64,000 nt of DNA from Hydra vulgaris (taxonomy: Eukaryota > Cnidaria > Hydrozoa > Anthoathecata > Hydridae). A program made the position numbers and the translations under genes. Location of the stretch: the NCBI RefSeq assembly GCF_038396675.1, contig NC_088922.1, forward strand, positions 12,893,001 through 12,957,000, read 5' to 3'. Under the pieces are notes generated by a model, which saw only the letters and a list, made by a program, of their open reading frames with translations, was not told where the DNA came from and did not search any database. Shown here piece by piece: positions 24,701-33,856 of the stretch. Positions within the stretch are counted from its first letter, which is position 1, and the number at the start of each line of letters is the position of its first letter.

Positions 24701-25402
24701 TTATATACTTTCTGAGCACGAATAATTTCAATTGGGAGAGGGTTTTATTTCATCAACATTTTTACTGTTAAGAAAATCTATAAGTATTTCCTCTTGTCCA
24801 GGAGCAACAGCTTCCGCAAATTTTTTCTTTAATAAGTTTTCTAGGCGAACATACTTGCGTTTTAACTTATCTTTAGTAGTATCTTCCAGATATTCGAACT
24901 TCCTTTTTAATCTAAATTTTATTGGACTTGCATTAAGAACCTCAGTTACACTCTCACGGCTTCTTAGAGATTCGTCCAAAATCTCCTGTGAAACATTAAT
25001 TTCACCGGGATCAAATTCTTCATCTGGAGTAGCAGGTGTCATATATGTTTGTTCTTGTTGTGTTTGTGTTTCTGTACATAAATTGGTGTTTTCGTTGACT
25101 CTAGATAAAGCAGTTTCTTGCTTTAAATGGGTAAAACACAGCATTGCACCAACTGAAAATACTTCATTGTATCGCTTTGACATTGATATGACGACATGTA
25201 TTGGTGACGCCCTTAAAGCGGGAGATTTTTTTCCTTTTATATTTAGATGGTGAGGATGAAAGCATGTTTTTGGAGGACTCCATGCAATACCAAACGTGTA
25301 CCGGTGAAAAGCACATATTTGTTCATCCTTTTCAAGATTTCTTTTAAGTCTATTTGCAATAAGTCCATTTTCTTCCCAAATATTATTATCGTTTAATCGC
25401 AT
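21758..25402 (-). pseudogene. Three-exon transposase-like gene of a TTAA transposon (unassigned family)
   Basis: Exon 1 (25402-22603) begins MRLNDNNIWEENG and carries CFHPHHLN, an acidic linker and a basic coiled segment. After a frameshift near 24737 come LLDHTKYTKKF, RYREGQREYFGKKGMSLHVD, then in shifted frames YQSDNAGCYQG and EPCCGKDQCDRESA, a C2H2 finger (FCTEMNCTLSF, then HMLSGLH; 22935-23030), and NKMSPEQVHMQLRRELP. It ends at donor TTCAAG|GTAGGC. Exon 2 (22444-22192) follows acceptor TTATAG| and has a tudor-like VNDWVAVAYEKQWNIGYIVE before GTAATA. Exon 3 (21982-21758) contains RWPVTTEEINNQ. The order matches proteins I know from corals and Hydra. SDNAG and CDRES may hold catalytic acids (inference). 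Four or more frameshifts and a stop in exon 3 make it dead. Confidence 0.7.
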
Positions 25403-26330
25403 GACCTAAAAACAATTTTTTAAACAATTATTAAGTGTGTCATTTAAAGCATTGTTTATAATCTGACTCTTCACGAAAAATGTTTACAAGTTTGAAATAC
25501 ATTGCTGTTATTATTAAAATACAATATTGCAAGAGTGTGATTAATTTAGTGATAATTTATTAAAAGAGTGAGGAATTAATTAAAAGAGCTATTTTTTTTT
25601 GTTTAAAGAACTTTGTCTCAAAATCTTATTGCAGAGAAGTTATAAAGTATGTAATTATAAAAATTATATTACAGTCTGCGTAAATTTAAAATACATAATT
25701 ACCTTTAAGTTGATGAGGTGTTTCTTAACATCAACATCTCCCAGCTGATGAATGTAGAACATTTTGTTTATAATTTTATGTTTTTTGAATGATCCACAAT
25801 TTTCTTTTGAAAAGCAACAACAGTTTTCATAAAAATATTTGTTTTGTTTCATACTCAACTAAAAACAAGTTCTATTTATGCAGTACCTATTTCTCAATAG
25901 CAATGATAAAATATCTACTCTATTTATGCAAATTTTAAAGATCGTTAAAATAAAGTTAAGACATTTTTATGGTAAAGTAAACAACCGCCCACTAATTTGT
26001 TTCTCCACAATCGTGATATCAGCGATTCTTCTTCCATTCGATCACCACAAGTTATTTGGTTATGACGTAAATTTAAATAATTCACTTCTGATCATGTATT
26101 GTTTTTTATTATTATTTATTTCAATTGTTATGATTTCTATATCATAGTCAGAAACGCTTAAATTTTTTCTTAACATTACGTGCAATGTTTTGTGTAATGC
26201 TAAATGCTAATTTTGGATGATAGAAATTTTATTGTGAGCGAAAACCTCATCTGTGTGTCCAAAAAAATATCTCTTCGTACTTAATCATTTTTAACAATTT
26301 GTACCTTTATTTTTAACTTAATATCTAAAG

Positions 26331-26971
26331 ATCACACGAATTTTTTTTATTATTATGTTAGGACCTTTTTGTATTGACAGTTGGATATGTTTACATTTTT
26401 ACAAAACTAAGCGCCTCTGCCGTAATGGTTCATTTTGTAAGTATACTAAAACATTTTTTTCCAATTTCAAGCCTTAATATATTAATAGGCCTTAGGTATC
26501 ACATAACTTTCTTTGCATTTTTAGACTCAATACCTTCGATAATTTCAAATCCTAAAAGAAAAATTGTGTGCAACACTTCGCCGCTAGAATTAACTCCGAT
26601 TAAAAATTGACAAAAGTGATTGATTTTGTACTTTTGAACTATGATAATTAGCCAACCACACAGTGTCACGCAACTTTTTTATATTTTTTGGAGAGAGCTT
26701 TTGGGTTACGTCTGATATTAACTACAAAAGCTATGTGCAACTTTTTGCCTTGCCAAAAAAATGGGTTCAAAGGTGGCAAAAACTAAATTTCTAAAAAATT
26801 TTTAAAAAAATCTCAAAAATTTAAGCCCAGATTCCGAGTGAACGAAACATTTTTGAAATTTTTTTTTTTCCCCAACAGGTTTTTTCTATATTCTGATCAA
26901 TATATAAAAAATTCAAGCAATTTGGAGGAGGTCACTTCCATTGACTGCCTGATTCTTACAAAAAATGACTC
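26331..26971. repeat. Right long terminal inverted repeat
   Basis: Inverted copy of 20938-21575, ending GACTC next to the TTAA duplication at 26972-26975. Confidence 0.9.
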
Positions 26972-27034
26972 TTAAGTTTTAAATTCGAGTTCAATACCAC
27001 TTATTTATCAAAAATACGTATTATTTAATATTTG

Positions 27035-27084
27035 ATCAAAATCGGATACGATATCGTACGTACGATATCGTATCCGATTTTGAT
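27035..27084. repeat. 50-bp perfect palindrome
   Basis: 27035-27059 and 27060-27084 are exact reverse complements with no spacer; the centre is ATATCGTAC|GTACGATAT. It lies within the 20829-33774 element and shares its ATACGATA words, so it is probably a unit of that element's internal repeats. Confidence 0.9.
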
Positions 27085-27339
27085 AAAATATCAACATATA
27101 ACGTAAAAACGAAAATCTTTGCTTTAAAGCGCATGCTTAAACTGAAATTGTGAAAGCAAATCTTAAATTAAAAAGTTTTCTCTTAAGAAATTTAGTAAAA
27201 AGTTTGTCTGGAATCAAAAGGAATAGTCAGGAATACATGAAAAGTTGTATGAAGAGATATCGCTCTGCTAAAGTAGTATCGCATATCTCCAATACAGTTA
27301 CAGTACTTTTTTGCACTAAAAAAGTTACTAAAACTTTAT

Positions 27340-30300
27340 CATAAAAATAAAGTAAATAAAGTAAGTATATTTGAAGGAAAAAGTTCTTGAAGGAAATTGG
27401 AAGTTTATCATGAAGATAATCCTATACAAATAAACAATTTAAATAAGTAATATTGTCGTTAAGCCGAAGAATTTTAGACAATTTATACAGTAGAGAAACA
27501 TTGTCAAATAGGAAATTTTGAAAGTGAATAATTTTAAGGGCTTTGTTTTGAAGTGAAACTAGCTGGTTTAACGGACCTTTTTTTTTACCCCAAATCTGAC
27601 ACGCATACCTAAGGTGCGATCCAAATATGGCATGATAAATACTCATAAGAGTTTCAAAATTTACGAAATGTCTGATCTTGGCTAACATTCCAACTGATCG
27701 GCTTAGCTTAGTCTGTAAGTAAGTTTGATGGTACTTAAAAGAAAGACTCTCATCCAGCCAAACTCCAAGGTACTTCACAGTTTTTGACGAAGTTAATATT
27801 TTTCCATCAATGTTAAAAGTGCATTGTTCCTTGTTTTTTTGGGTTTTGGTTTTAAAGATAACTATTTTAGTTTTTGTAGCGTTTAGTGAAATTTTATTTG
27901 CTCTGAGCCAATTAATAACAGAAAATATGGCCTCATTAGTTTTTAACTGCATTTTTTCAAGCGAATCTTCAACAATTAACAGGTTAGTGTCATCGGCGAA
28001 ATGGTATGTTAAAACATTATAAATGCAGGTGTTTAGTTCGTTGATGTATACAAGGAAAAGCAGAGGCCCCAATATTGACCCTTGTGGGACTCCCGAAATT
28101 ATCGTTTTGGTTATTGAGGATGTTTCCTTAACTGTAACGTATTGAAGTCTGTTATTTAAGTAGGATTTAAACCATTTAAGTGGAATTCCACGTACACCAT
28201 AGTATTGTAATTTAGCAAGAAGAACATCGTGATTTACTGTGTCGAATGCTTTTTGCAGGTCAAGGAAAACACCACAAACAAACTTATTTTTATCAAGGGC
28301 GTTTCTTAAAGTTTCTGTAAAATCAATTAGCGCATGTGTAGTAGAATGATTACGTCTAAATCCGTATTGTAATTTATGAAAGCAATTAAAGGTATCAAAA
28401 AAGCTGTACAGTCTCTTGTACATAGTTTTTTCAAATACTTTTCCGATGTTGGATAACAAAGAAATAGGTCTGTAATTAGATGGTTCAAGCTTTGACCCAT
28501 TTTTGTGAATTGGAATAATGTTAGCAATCTTAAAAACGTCAGGAAAAATTCCTTTTTTAAATGAGTTATTAACCATTTTAGAGATTGGTTCAGATATAAT
28601 TTTTGAAGATAGTTTAAGAATTGAAGTGGGAAGACTATTAGGGCCAATACTTTTCCTATCATTCATCACGGAAATAATTGCTTCAATTTCTTCTTTTGTA
28701 ACAGGTGAAAAGAAAAATGAGTTAAAATTTGGGATTTTAAGAAAATCGTTAAATTTATTAATTGAAGGTTCAATTTTTTCAGAAATATTCACTGATATAT
28801 TTAAAAAATAATCATTAAATGAATTAGCAATAGTTTATTATCGATAATTAAGTTGTTGTTGATCATAAGATTAATAGACTGTTTTTTTGTGAAACTGTTG
28901 TTAATATTAATTATTTCTCTAATTCCTTTCCATGTATTTTTCATATTGTGTAAATTGTTTTGAAAGAAATTTGAATAAAAGTTTTTTTTACTTATTTTTA
29001 ATTAATTACTGATTTTATTTCTGTATGCTTTAAATAAATTAAATGTTTTTTCCTTTATTATAGTTGACGAATGATTGAGAAATTTTCTGTACAGTTTATC
29101 TTTTATTTTAATTGACTTCAAAATGCCTTGAGTTATCCACGGCTTACTTTTAGATTTAATTTGTCTTTTTGTAAGAGGTTTTAATGGCGCATGTATATTA
29201 AGAATATTTTCAAAATTTTGCATGAATAATTTAACAGATTGATTTGGGTCGTCTTCTTCTTTTATTAATTGGGACCAAGGAATACTCTTAACATCATCTA
29301 GAAAAGCATCATTGTTGAACCTTCGAAAACACCTTCTGTATATCTTTTCTGTTGTATATTTGGAGTGAAAACTTGGGATTTGAACAAATTGTGCTAAATG
29401 ATCTGAGATTAAAATTATTAGGTTACCTGATATAATGTTGTTAGAGTGAAAATTAATGAAAATATTATCAATTAGAGTTTTTGAATTTACATTGACTCTC
29501 GTTGGCAATGAAATGTAAGGAAAAAAAGCATTTGAACACATATTATTAAAAAAAATGATATTTCAGGCGAGTTTTCATAATTAAGAAGATTAATGTTGAA
29601 GTCACCCATAAGCATAACATTTTTATTTTCTTTTGTAAGTTTTTCCAATAAATTAAGAAGAAATTTCATTTTTTTTAAATTCATGATTTTTATTAAAATC
29701 ATGAATTGACATGCAAGGGTGACGGTAGATACAACCAACGATTGTATTTTTTCCTTTAGGATCTATTATTTCTATAAAAACTGATTCAAGTTCATGTGCT
29801 TTGTACAATAAAAGGTCATCTCTCTTATTATATATAGAAGTAGAACTAATGTAAAGTAGGGCACCGCCACAACTGGACTCAGTTGGTGTATGTTCTATCA
29901 CATAATTTTCAATTTCTACATTACTTATGGGTGATACATGTTGTTTCAGCCTTGTCTCAGACACAGCAATAACACAGGGAGGAAATTTAAAGGAACTAAT
30001 TAAAGATTTTAACTCATCTATATGAAAAGAAAGTGAGGAAATATTTAAGTGTAAGAAATTTAATGGGTTTAGGTTAAGATCTAAGGCATTAAAATCATCA
30101 ACATTGTAGTACTTACAATCTAAGACACAATTGTTTACTTTGTTTAGACATTTAAACAAATAATTGAGATTAGGGGAATTAGTTGAAACATTTAAATTAA
30201 GTGTTTTAATTGAACTAGGTTGAGGATCACAAATAATACAGAACCAGGTCTGTGGATCAGAAATTAAATCAGAATACTGTTTGCTACTAATGTTATTGCA

Positions 30301-30396
30301 TTTGATGTGTACCCTGCAATTACATTTGTCACACTGAATAGATTTGTGATTTTTAGCAACATTTTTGTGGCATACAATGCAAGGAAAACTTTCCAT
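27340..30396 (-). mobile_element. LINE retrotransposon (PHD finger, endonuclease, RT)
   Basis: A single minus-strand protein broken by three or four frameshifts. 30396-29653 opens with a PHD finger (C6, C9, C22, C25, H30, C33, C53, C56), then an AP-endonuclease start (LHLNISSLSFHIDELKSL) and CIYRHP. 29738-29487 has LMGDFNINLLN; 29541-29002 has ILISDHLAQF and the linker. 28990-28810 continues with NMKNTWKGIREIININ. 28792-27422 is an intact reverse transcriptase block (FLDLQKAFDTVNH, GVPQGSILGPLLFL, YHFADDTN at residues about 263-270, KYLGVWLD, thumb to the end). It resembles the CR1/jockey group. It would copy RNA at nicked genomic targets. It lies inside the 20829-33774 element, so it inserted later. 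Confidence 0.9.
27422..28792 (-). CDS. LINE reverse transcriptase domain (intact frame)
   Basis: A 456-codon uninterrupted frame holding the whole RT palm and thumb of the LINE at 27340-30396. RT motifs appear in order: RPISLLSNIGKVFEK, QYGFRRNHSTTHAL, LDLQKAFDTV (178-187), GVPQGS (234-239), FADD (265-268), YLGVWLD and the GSHLRYACQIWG C-terminal motif. The catalytic FADD and upstream Asp are all present. The first Met is internal to the ancestral protein, so this is a surviving domain and not a complete gene. Confidence 0.88.
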   Translation of the reverse strand: MNISEKIEPSINKFNDFLKIPNFNSFFFSPVTKEEIEAIISVMNDRKSIGPNSLPTSILKLSSKIISEPISKMVNNSFKKGIFPDVFKIANIIPIHKNGSKLEPSNYRPISLLSNIGKVFEKTMYKRLYSFFDTFNCFHKLQYGFRRNHSTTHALIDFTETLRNALDKNKFVCGVFLDLQKAFDTVNHDVLLAKLQYYGVRGIPLKWFKSYLNNRLQYVTVKETSSITKTIISGVPQGSILGPLLFLVYINELNTCIYNVLTYHFADDTNLLIVEDSLEKMQLKTNEAIFSVINWLRANKISLNATKTKIVIFKTKTQKNKEQCTFNIDGKILTSSKTVKYLGVWLDESLSFKYHQTYLQTKLSRSVGMLAKIRHFVNFETLMSIYHAIFGSHLRYACQIWGKKKGPLNQLVSLQNKALKIIHFQNFLFDNVSLLYKLSKILRLNDNITYLNCLFV

Positions 30397-33357
30397 AATA
30401 GAGTTTATTGAATGAGTAAAGTGTTAAAGTTAATGTATTGTTATGTATAAGATTTAAACGTAACTATATAAAAGAATCAAATACTAAACTAATTATAGTA
30501 TAAAGTATTTAAAATAAATTAATAAATGTTAAGCTAAACAATTAAGATTATAAGACAAAGTCAATAAAATATAAATAAATAAATATTGCTATTATATTTA
30601 CGTAATTTTGGTTAATCAATTTAAATATATGTTTTAATAAGAAAAAAACTAAAGTTAATGTTATAATAATTTAATAAAGTTATATACTTAGCGATAATTT
30701 ATTAATAATAAATATTAAAATACTTAGTATAACAACAAATAGGTAAATAACATATAACAACATTCAACTAACTAACATAGATTATATTTATATATATATA
30801 TACATAAAACAAATAAATGTAACAAATAAAACTATATAATAATAATAAAAAATATATATAATAATAAATATGTAGTATAAATATGTTAATTATAAAAATA
30901 TATAGTAATAAATATTTAATAATAATAACAAAAAATATATTATTAGTAATAAATTTTAAATAAAGTGAATACAATTAGCTATGAATAAATAAGATAATTA
31001 GAAAAATAAATAGTAATAAAATTAGTATGAATTAAAATATACAGACAAACAGATGATTACAATTTAAATCGTAATAAAAAAGGTCTAAAATTATAAAAAC
31101 AACCGATCTAGCTGTTATTTTATTTTTTCTTCTTTTATTTCTTCTTAACTTGCGAATTTTTTTTTTTCCTTTCAAGTCTTTCTTATTTATTTACTTTATT
31201 ATTTTGTTTACTCTTTCTTTTTCTTTTTTAAGTGTTCTTTTTTTTTTTAAATTCGAGTTTTTTTTTTGTTTTTTTTTAATTCTTTCTCGTTAACTTTTTC
31301 TGACACTTCTTTATTTCTTTATTTTTTACTCTCCTTTTTTTTTTGATTTTTTTTTGTATGTTCTTTAAATTAGTTTATTTATTTATATAAAATAAATAAT
31401 TATTTACTTGTTATCATAATTTTATCTTTAATATTTTTACTTTTCTTTTTCTCTTTTACCGTTAAAAAAACGCGACCGCCATTTGCGAAGACCTATCACC
31501 GTCTCAACAACCGTCTTTAACAACTACTACTCTCTTATCATGACATCCTATCTCTATCAGATATATTGATTTTCAATTCATATTTGATGTTTTTCTTTGT
31601 ATTTACTTATCCATTACATTTTTTCATTTCAGATTTATCATATAATGGATTTATGCGATATAAAAGAACAAATGTATGTAAATTTTTATGAATTTTTTCT
31701 AGGCTTTTCTAAATGTGTTTCTTATTCACATTTTATTTTACAAGCAAGGTCTACAAGCAAATTTGGGCTGAAAATTTTTTTTAGCATTTAAGGAGAATTC
31801 CCGTTATTCTTTGTTTAATTTAATTTGTTTAAATATAGCAGTTCTAACAAATAAATGTTAGTCTGTTCTCGGTTTTTTACTTATCTGTTTTCAGATTCTT
31901 ATAAACTAGGCAACTCAGCTAAGCAAGTTTTACTTTAGACACTTCAGAACAAAGCAAAGTATGAGTTTAGCTATTTATAGTAACAATTAACACTTTTAAA
32001 TCTAAATAATTTTATTTTTTTTTTATAATTTCTATCATAATTATGTTCTTTTTTTTCATTTTTTTTTAGTTTGTCTTCCCTTTGTCATCTTTTGATTAGT
32101 TAGCTAACTGTTGAAACATGGTTTTAATTTTGTAAATTTAGTATGATGTGAAATTTACTCTATTAATCATTAGTCAACAGTTATAGAGAAGCTGGAGCTT
32201 AATTAAGAAATGCTTGAAATTAGCTTTTAATCAAGGTAAAAATAATTTTGTTTATTGGTAACATAATAAAACCAGTTACTACTATTTATTCCGTGCTTTT
32301 TTACATTTGTTAACATGCTGCTTTGGAAACACTTTCTTTCTCTCTCTTTCTCTCTTAGATGAAAGGGAGATTTAATAAAACTTATGTTTTTAATGAGCTC
32401 TTATGTATTTCTTAATACCACAAATGATAATGACCATTTATAAGAAATATTTTACGAGTTGCTTGCTATTTTATGATATAGTTGCTCAAATTGTTTAACT
32501 ATAATTGTCCCTTGATTGTTCAAATATTGTAATAAATAAAATCATTTTAGTCCATGTATTTAAGTTAATAAAATATCTTGATAAGTTGTGGTGTTATTTG
32601 CCAGCGTTCCTATAGTAACAATGTATACATTGTGTTGTCTAGCCTTTTTATAATCTTTTTTAATTATTCTGTAGCCAGAATATATGAACCTGTCATTTCG
32701 AAAAGGACATAAGTCCAAAACTTTTAGCAGTTAGTTTATAAGTTTGAATTAAAAATTTCTGTATGATTTATGTGTTTTTTATAAAAAATAAAAAATACAT
32801 AAGTTATATACGTTCTTTATTTATCTACTTCTATGTTTAATTTCTTTAGCAACCTAGACATTATTTTAATAAAAATCATATTTTTGTTGATTTTGAAAAG
32901 TTTTAGTAAATAGACTTGTGCCCTTTTCGAAATGACAGGTTCATAAATTTTCTGTAATTATTATCCTAATTCTGCTAACAATAAAATGCAAATAGTACTT
33001 TTGTAATTAAAAATTGTAATTTTTTTTTCATGTCTTTTTTTAGGTATTTGCAGGCTTTACTTGACTTTCCTTTTCTGGTACTTGTGTTGTGACAGATTTT
33101 AAAAAGAACTCAACTGATGTTAATGCGGTCTTTATGTCGTTACCTATAAGCAATGACGTTGCTGATACGGAGTCAAAGTTAAAATATTTATAGATAAATT
33201 TGTATTTAAAATTTTATATATCAATTATTGATAATATATCAAGTTATTAATGTGTTTTTATTGTTATTAATGATTTAATAACTCATAACCCGTATTACGG
33301 GTTGCTTACTGCTAATCATTATCATTATGTTATGAATTTATACTAGTTAATAAAATT
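30397..33357. other. Non-coding AT-rich interior of the 12.9-kb element
   Basis: The first kilobase (30400-31500) is AT-rich then T-rich and may be the LINE 5' untranslated region. No gene is recognised. A MITE lies at 32683-32945 (separate entry). At 33093-33193 (+) an acceptor-like GTTGTGACAG precedes a frame DFKKNSTDVNAVFMSLPISN, then DVADTESKLKYL and a stop. It loosely recalls the N-terminal motif of DUF4806-linked proteins and may be a lost exon, at low confidence. Confidence 0.4.
32683..32945. mobile_element. 263-bp MITE with TGAACCTGTCATTTCG ends
   Basis: Inverted repeats of about 32 bp: 32683-32716 begins TATGAACCTGTCATTTCGAA and 32913-32945 is its reverse complement with two differences. 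A TA on each side (32683-32684; 32944-32945) fits a Tc1/mariner-type 2-bp duplication. No coding capacity. Confidence 0.8.
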
Positions 33358-33720
33358 GTATTGAATATTCTCTGGTTATCGTGTTTTATACGTGTTTAAA
33401 TCCGAGTTTGATACTCAGTAAGCGTCGTATTGTATACCTGTCTTTATACGCATCTGATGTCTATTTTTAATGCGCGTTTAATACGATAAAATGGCTAACA
33501 TATATTCGAAAATAATGCGTATTCTGGAAAGTTTTGAATGCACATGTAATACCAGGAAAATATCGTATTGAATATTCTCTGGTTATCGTGTTTTATACGT
33601 GTTTACAAGAGTTTCAAATGCGAGTCTGATACTCAGTAGGCGTCGTATTGTATACCTGTCTTTATACGCATCTAATGCGTGATCGACACGATAAAATGGC
33701 TAACATACATACCACATCGA
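33358..33720. repeat. ~207-bp direct tandem duplication
   Basis: Unit 1 from 33358 and unit 2 from 33565 both begin GTATTGAATATTCTCTGGTT and contain TCGTGTTTTATACGTGTTT, ACTCAGTARGCGTCGTATTG and ACGATAAAATGGCTAACATA. They form the right subterminal region of the CCCAGTCGGC element and are rich in CGTAT/ATACG words, which recur at its left end. Confidence 0.8.
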
Positions 33721-33856
33721 TACGTATTTAAACGAGTTTCTAATGCGCATTTACAACTAAATTTGCCGACTGGGAAATTTGATTCATCTGCGCATGTGGA
33801 GCAAGGAAAAATATCGCGCGTCGCGACAATTTTCGACTAGTGGAGAACCGCCTTAA

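Larger units (their letters stand above)
20938..26971 (-). mobile_element. TTAA-flanked DNA transposon with ~0.63-kb inverted repeats
   Basis: 20938-21575 and 26331-26971 are inverted copies, well over 90% identical by eye apart from a ~10-bp insertion near 20955. The ends begin GAG(C/T)C(G/A)TTTTTT and are followed by TAAGAATCAGGCA. Both are flanked by TTAA (20934-20937; 26972-26975). The interior carries one multi-exon minus-strand gene (21758-25402). TTAA duplications are made by Kolobok, piggyBac and Sola3-type elements; the protein does not look like piggyBac. Superfamily left open. Confidence 0.85.
20829..33774. mobile_element. 12.9-kb element with CCCAGTCGGCA ends, inserted in the Harbinger 5' region
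   Basis: Left end CCCAGTCGGCATATCTAGT; right end, reverse-complemented, CCCAGTCGGCAAATTTAGT, with looser similarity continuing for about 20 bp more. The flanking Harbinger sequence (GCGGTACACAA before, AAATTTGATTCATCTGCGC after) joins to match the uninterrupted copy at 18560-18600 if a 2-bp AA duplication is removed. The interior has ATACG/CGTAT-rich sub-repeats at both ends (20840-20930; 33358-33760) and nested elements (20938-26971; 27340-30396). No transposase of its own is recognised. Confidence 0.8.
18500..33853 (-). mobile_element. PIF/Harbinger element, snapped back and expanded by nested insertions
   Basis: The left terminus AGGCGGATCTCCACTAGTCG (18500) and right terminus (reverse complement AGGCGGTTCTCCACTAGTCG, ending 33853) are inverted repeats of about 85 bp that continue through TCGCGACGCGCGATATTTTT. 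Each is flanked by TAA (18497-18499; 33854-33856), the 3-bp TWA duplication known for PIF/Harbinger. The transposase is on the minus strand (19772-20736). Its 3' half is replaced by an inverted copy of the element's own 5' end (18500-18955). A 12.9-kb element occupies the 5' region (20829-33774). Confidence 0.85.

Noticed and set aside
21296..26610. Nearly identical 78-codon frames in both long inverted repeats
   Set aside because: Identity is explained by the inverted repeat; the frames are not otherwise protein-like.
27810..28811. Plus-strand frames over the LINE
   Set aside because: Antisense of the RT coding region.
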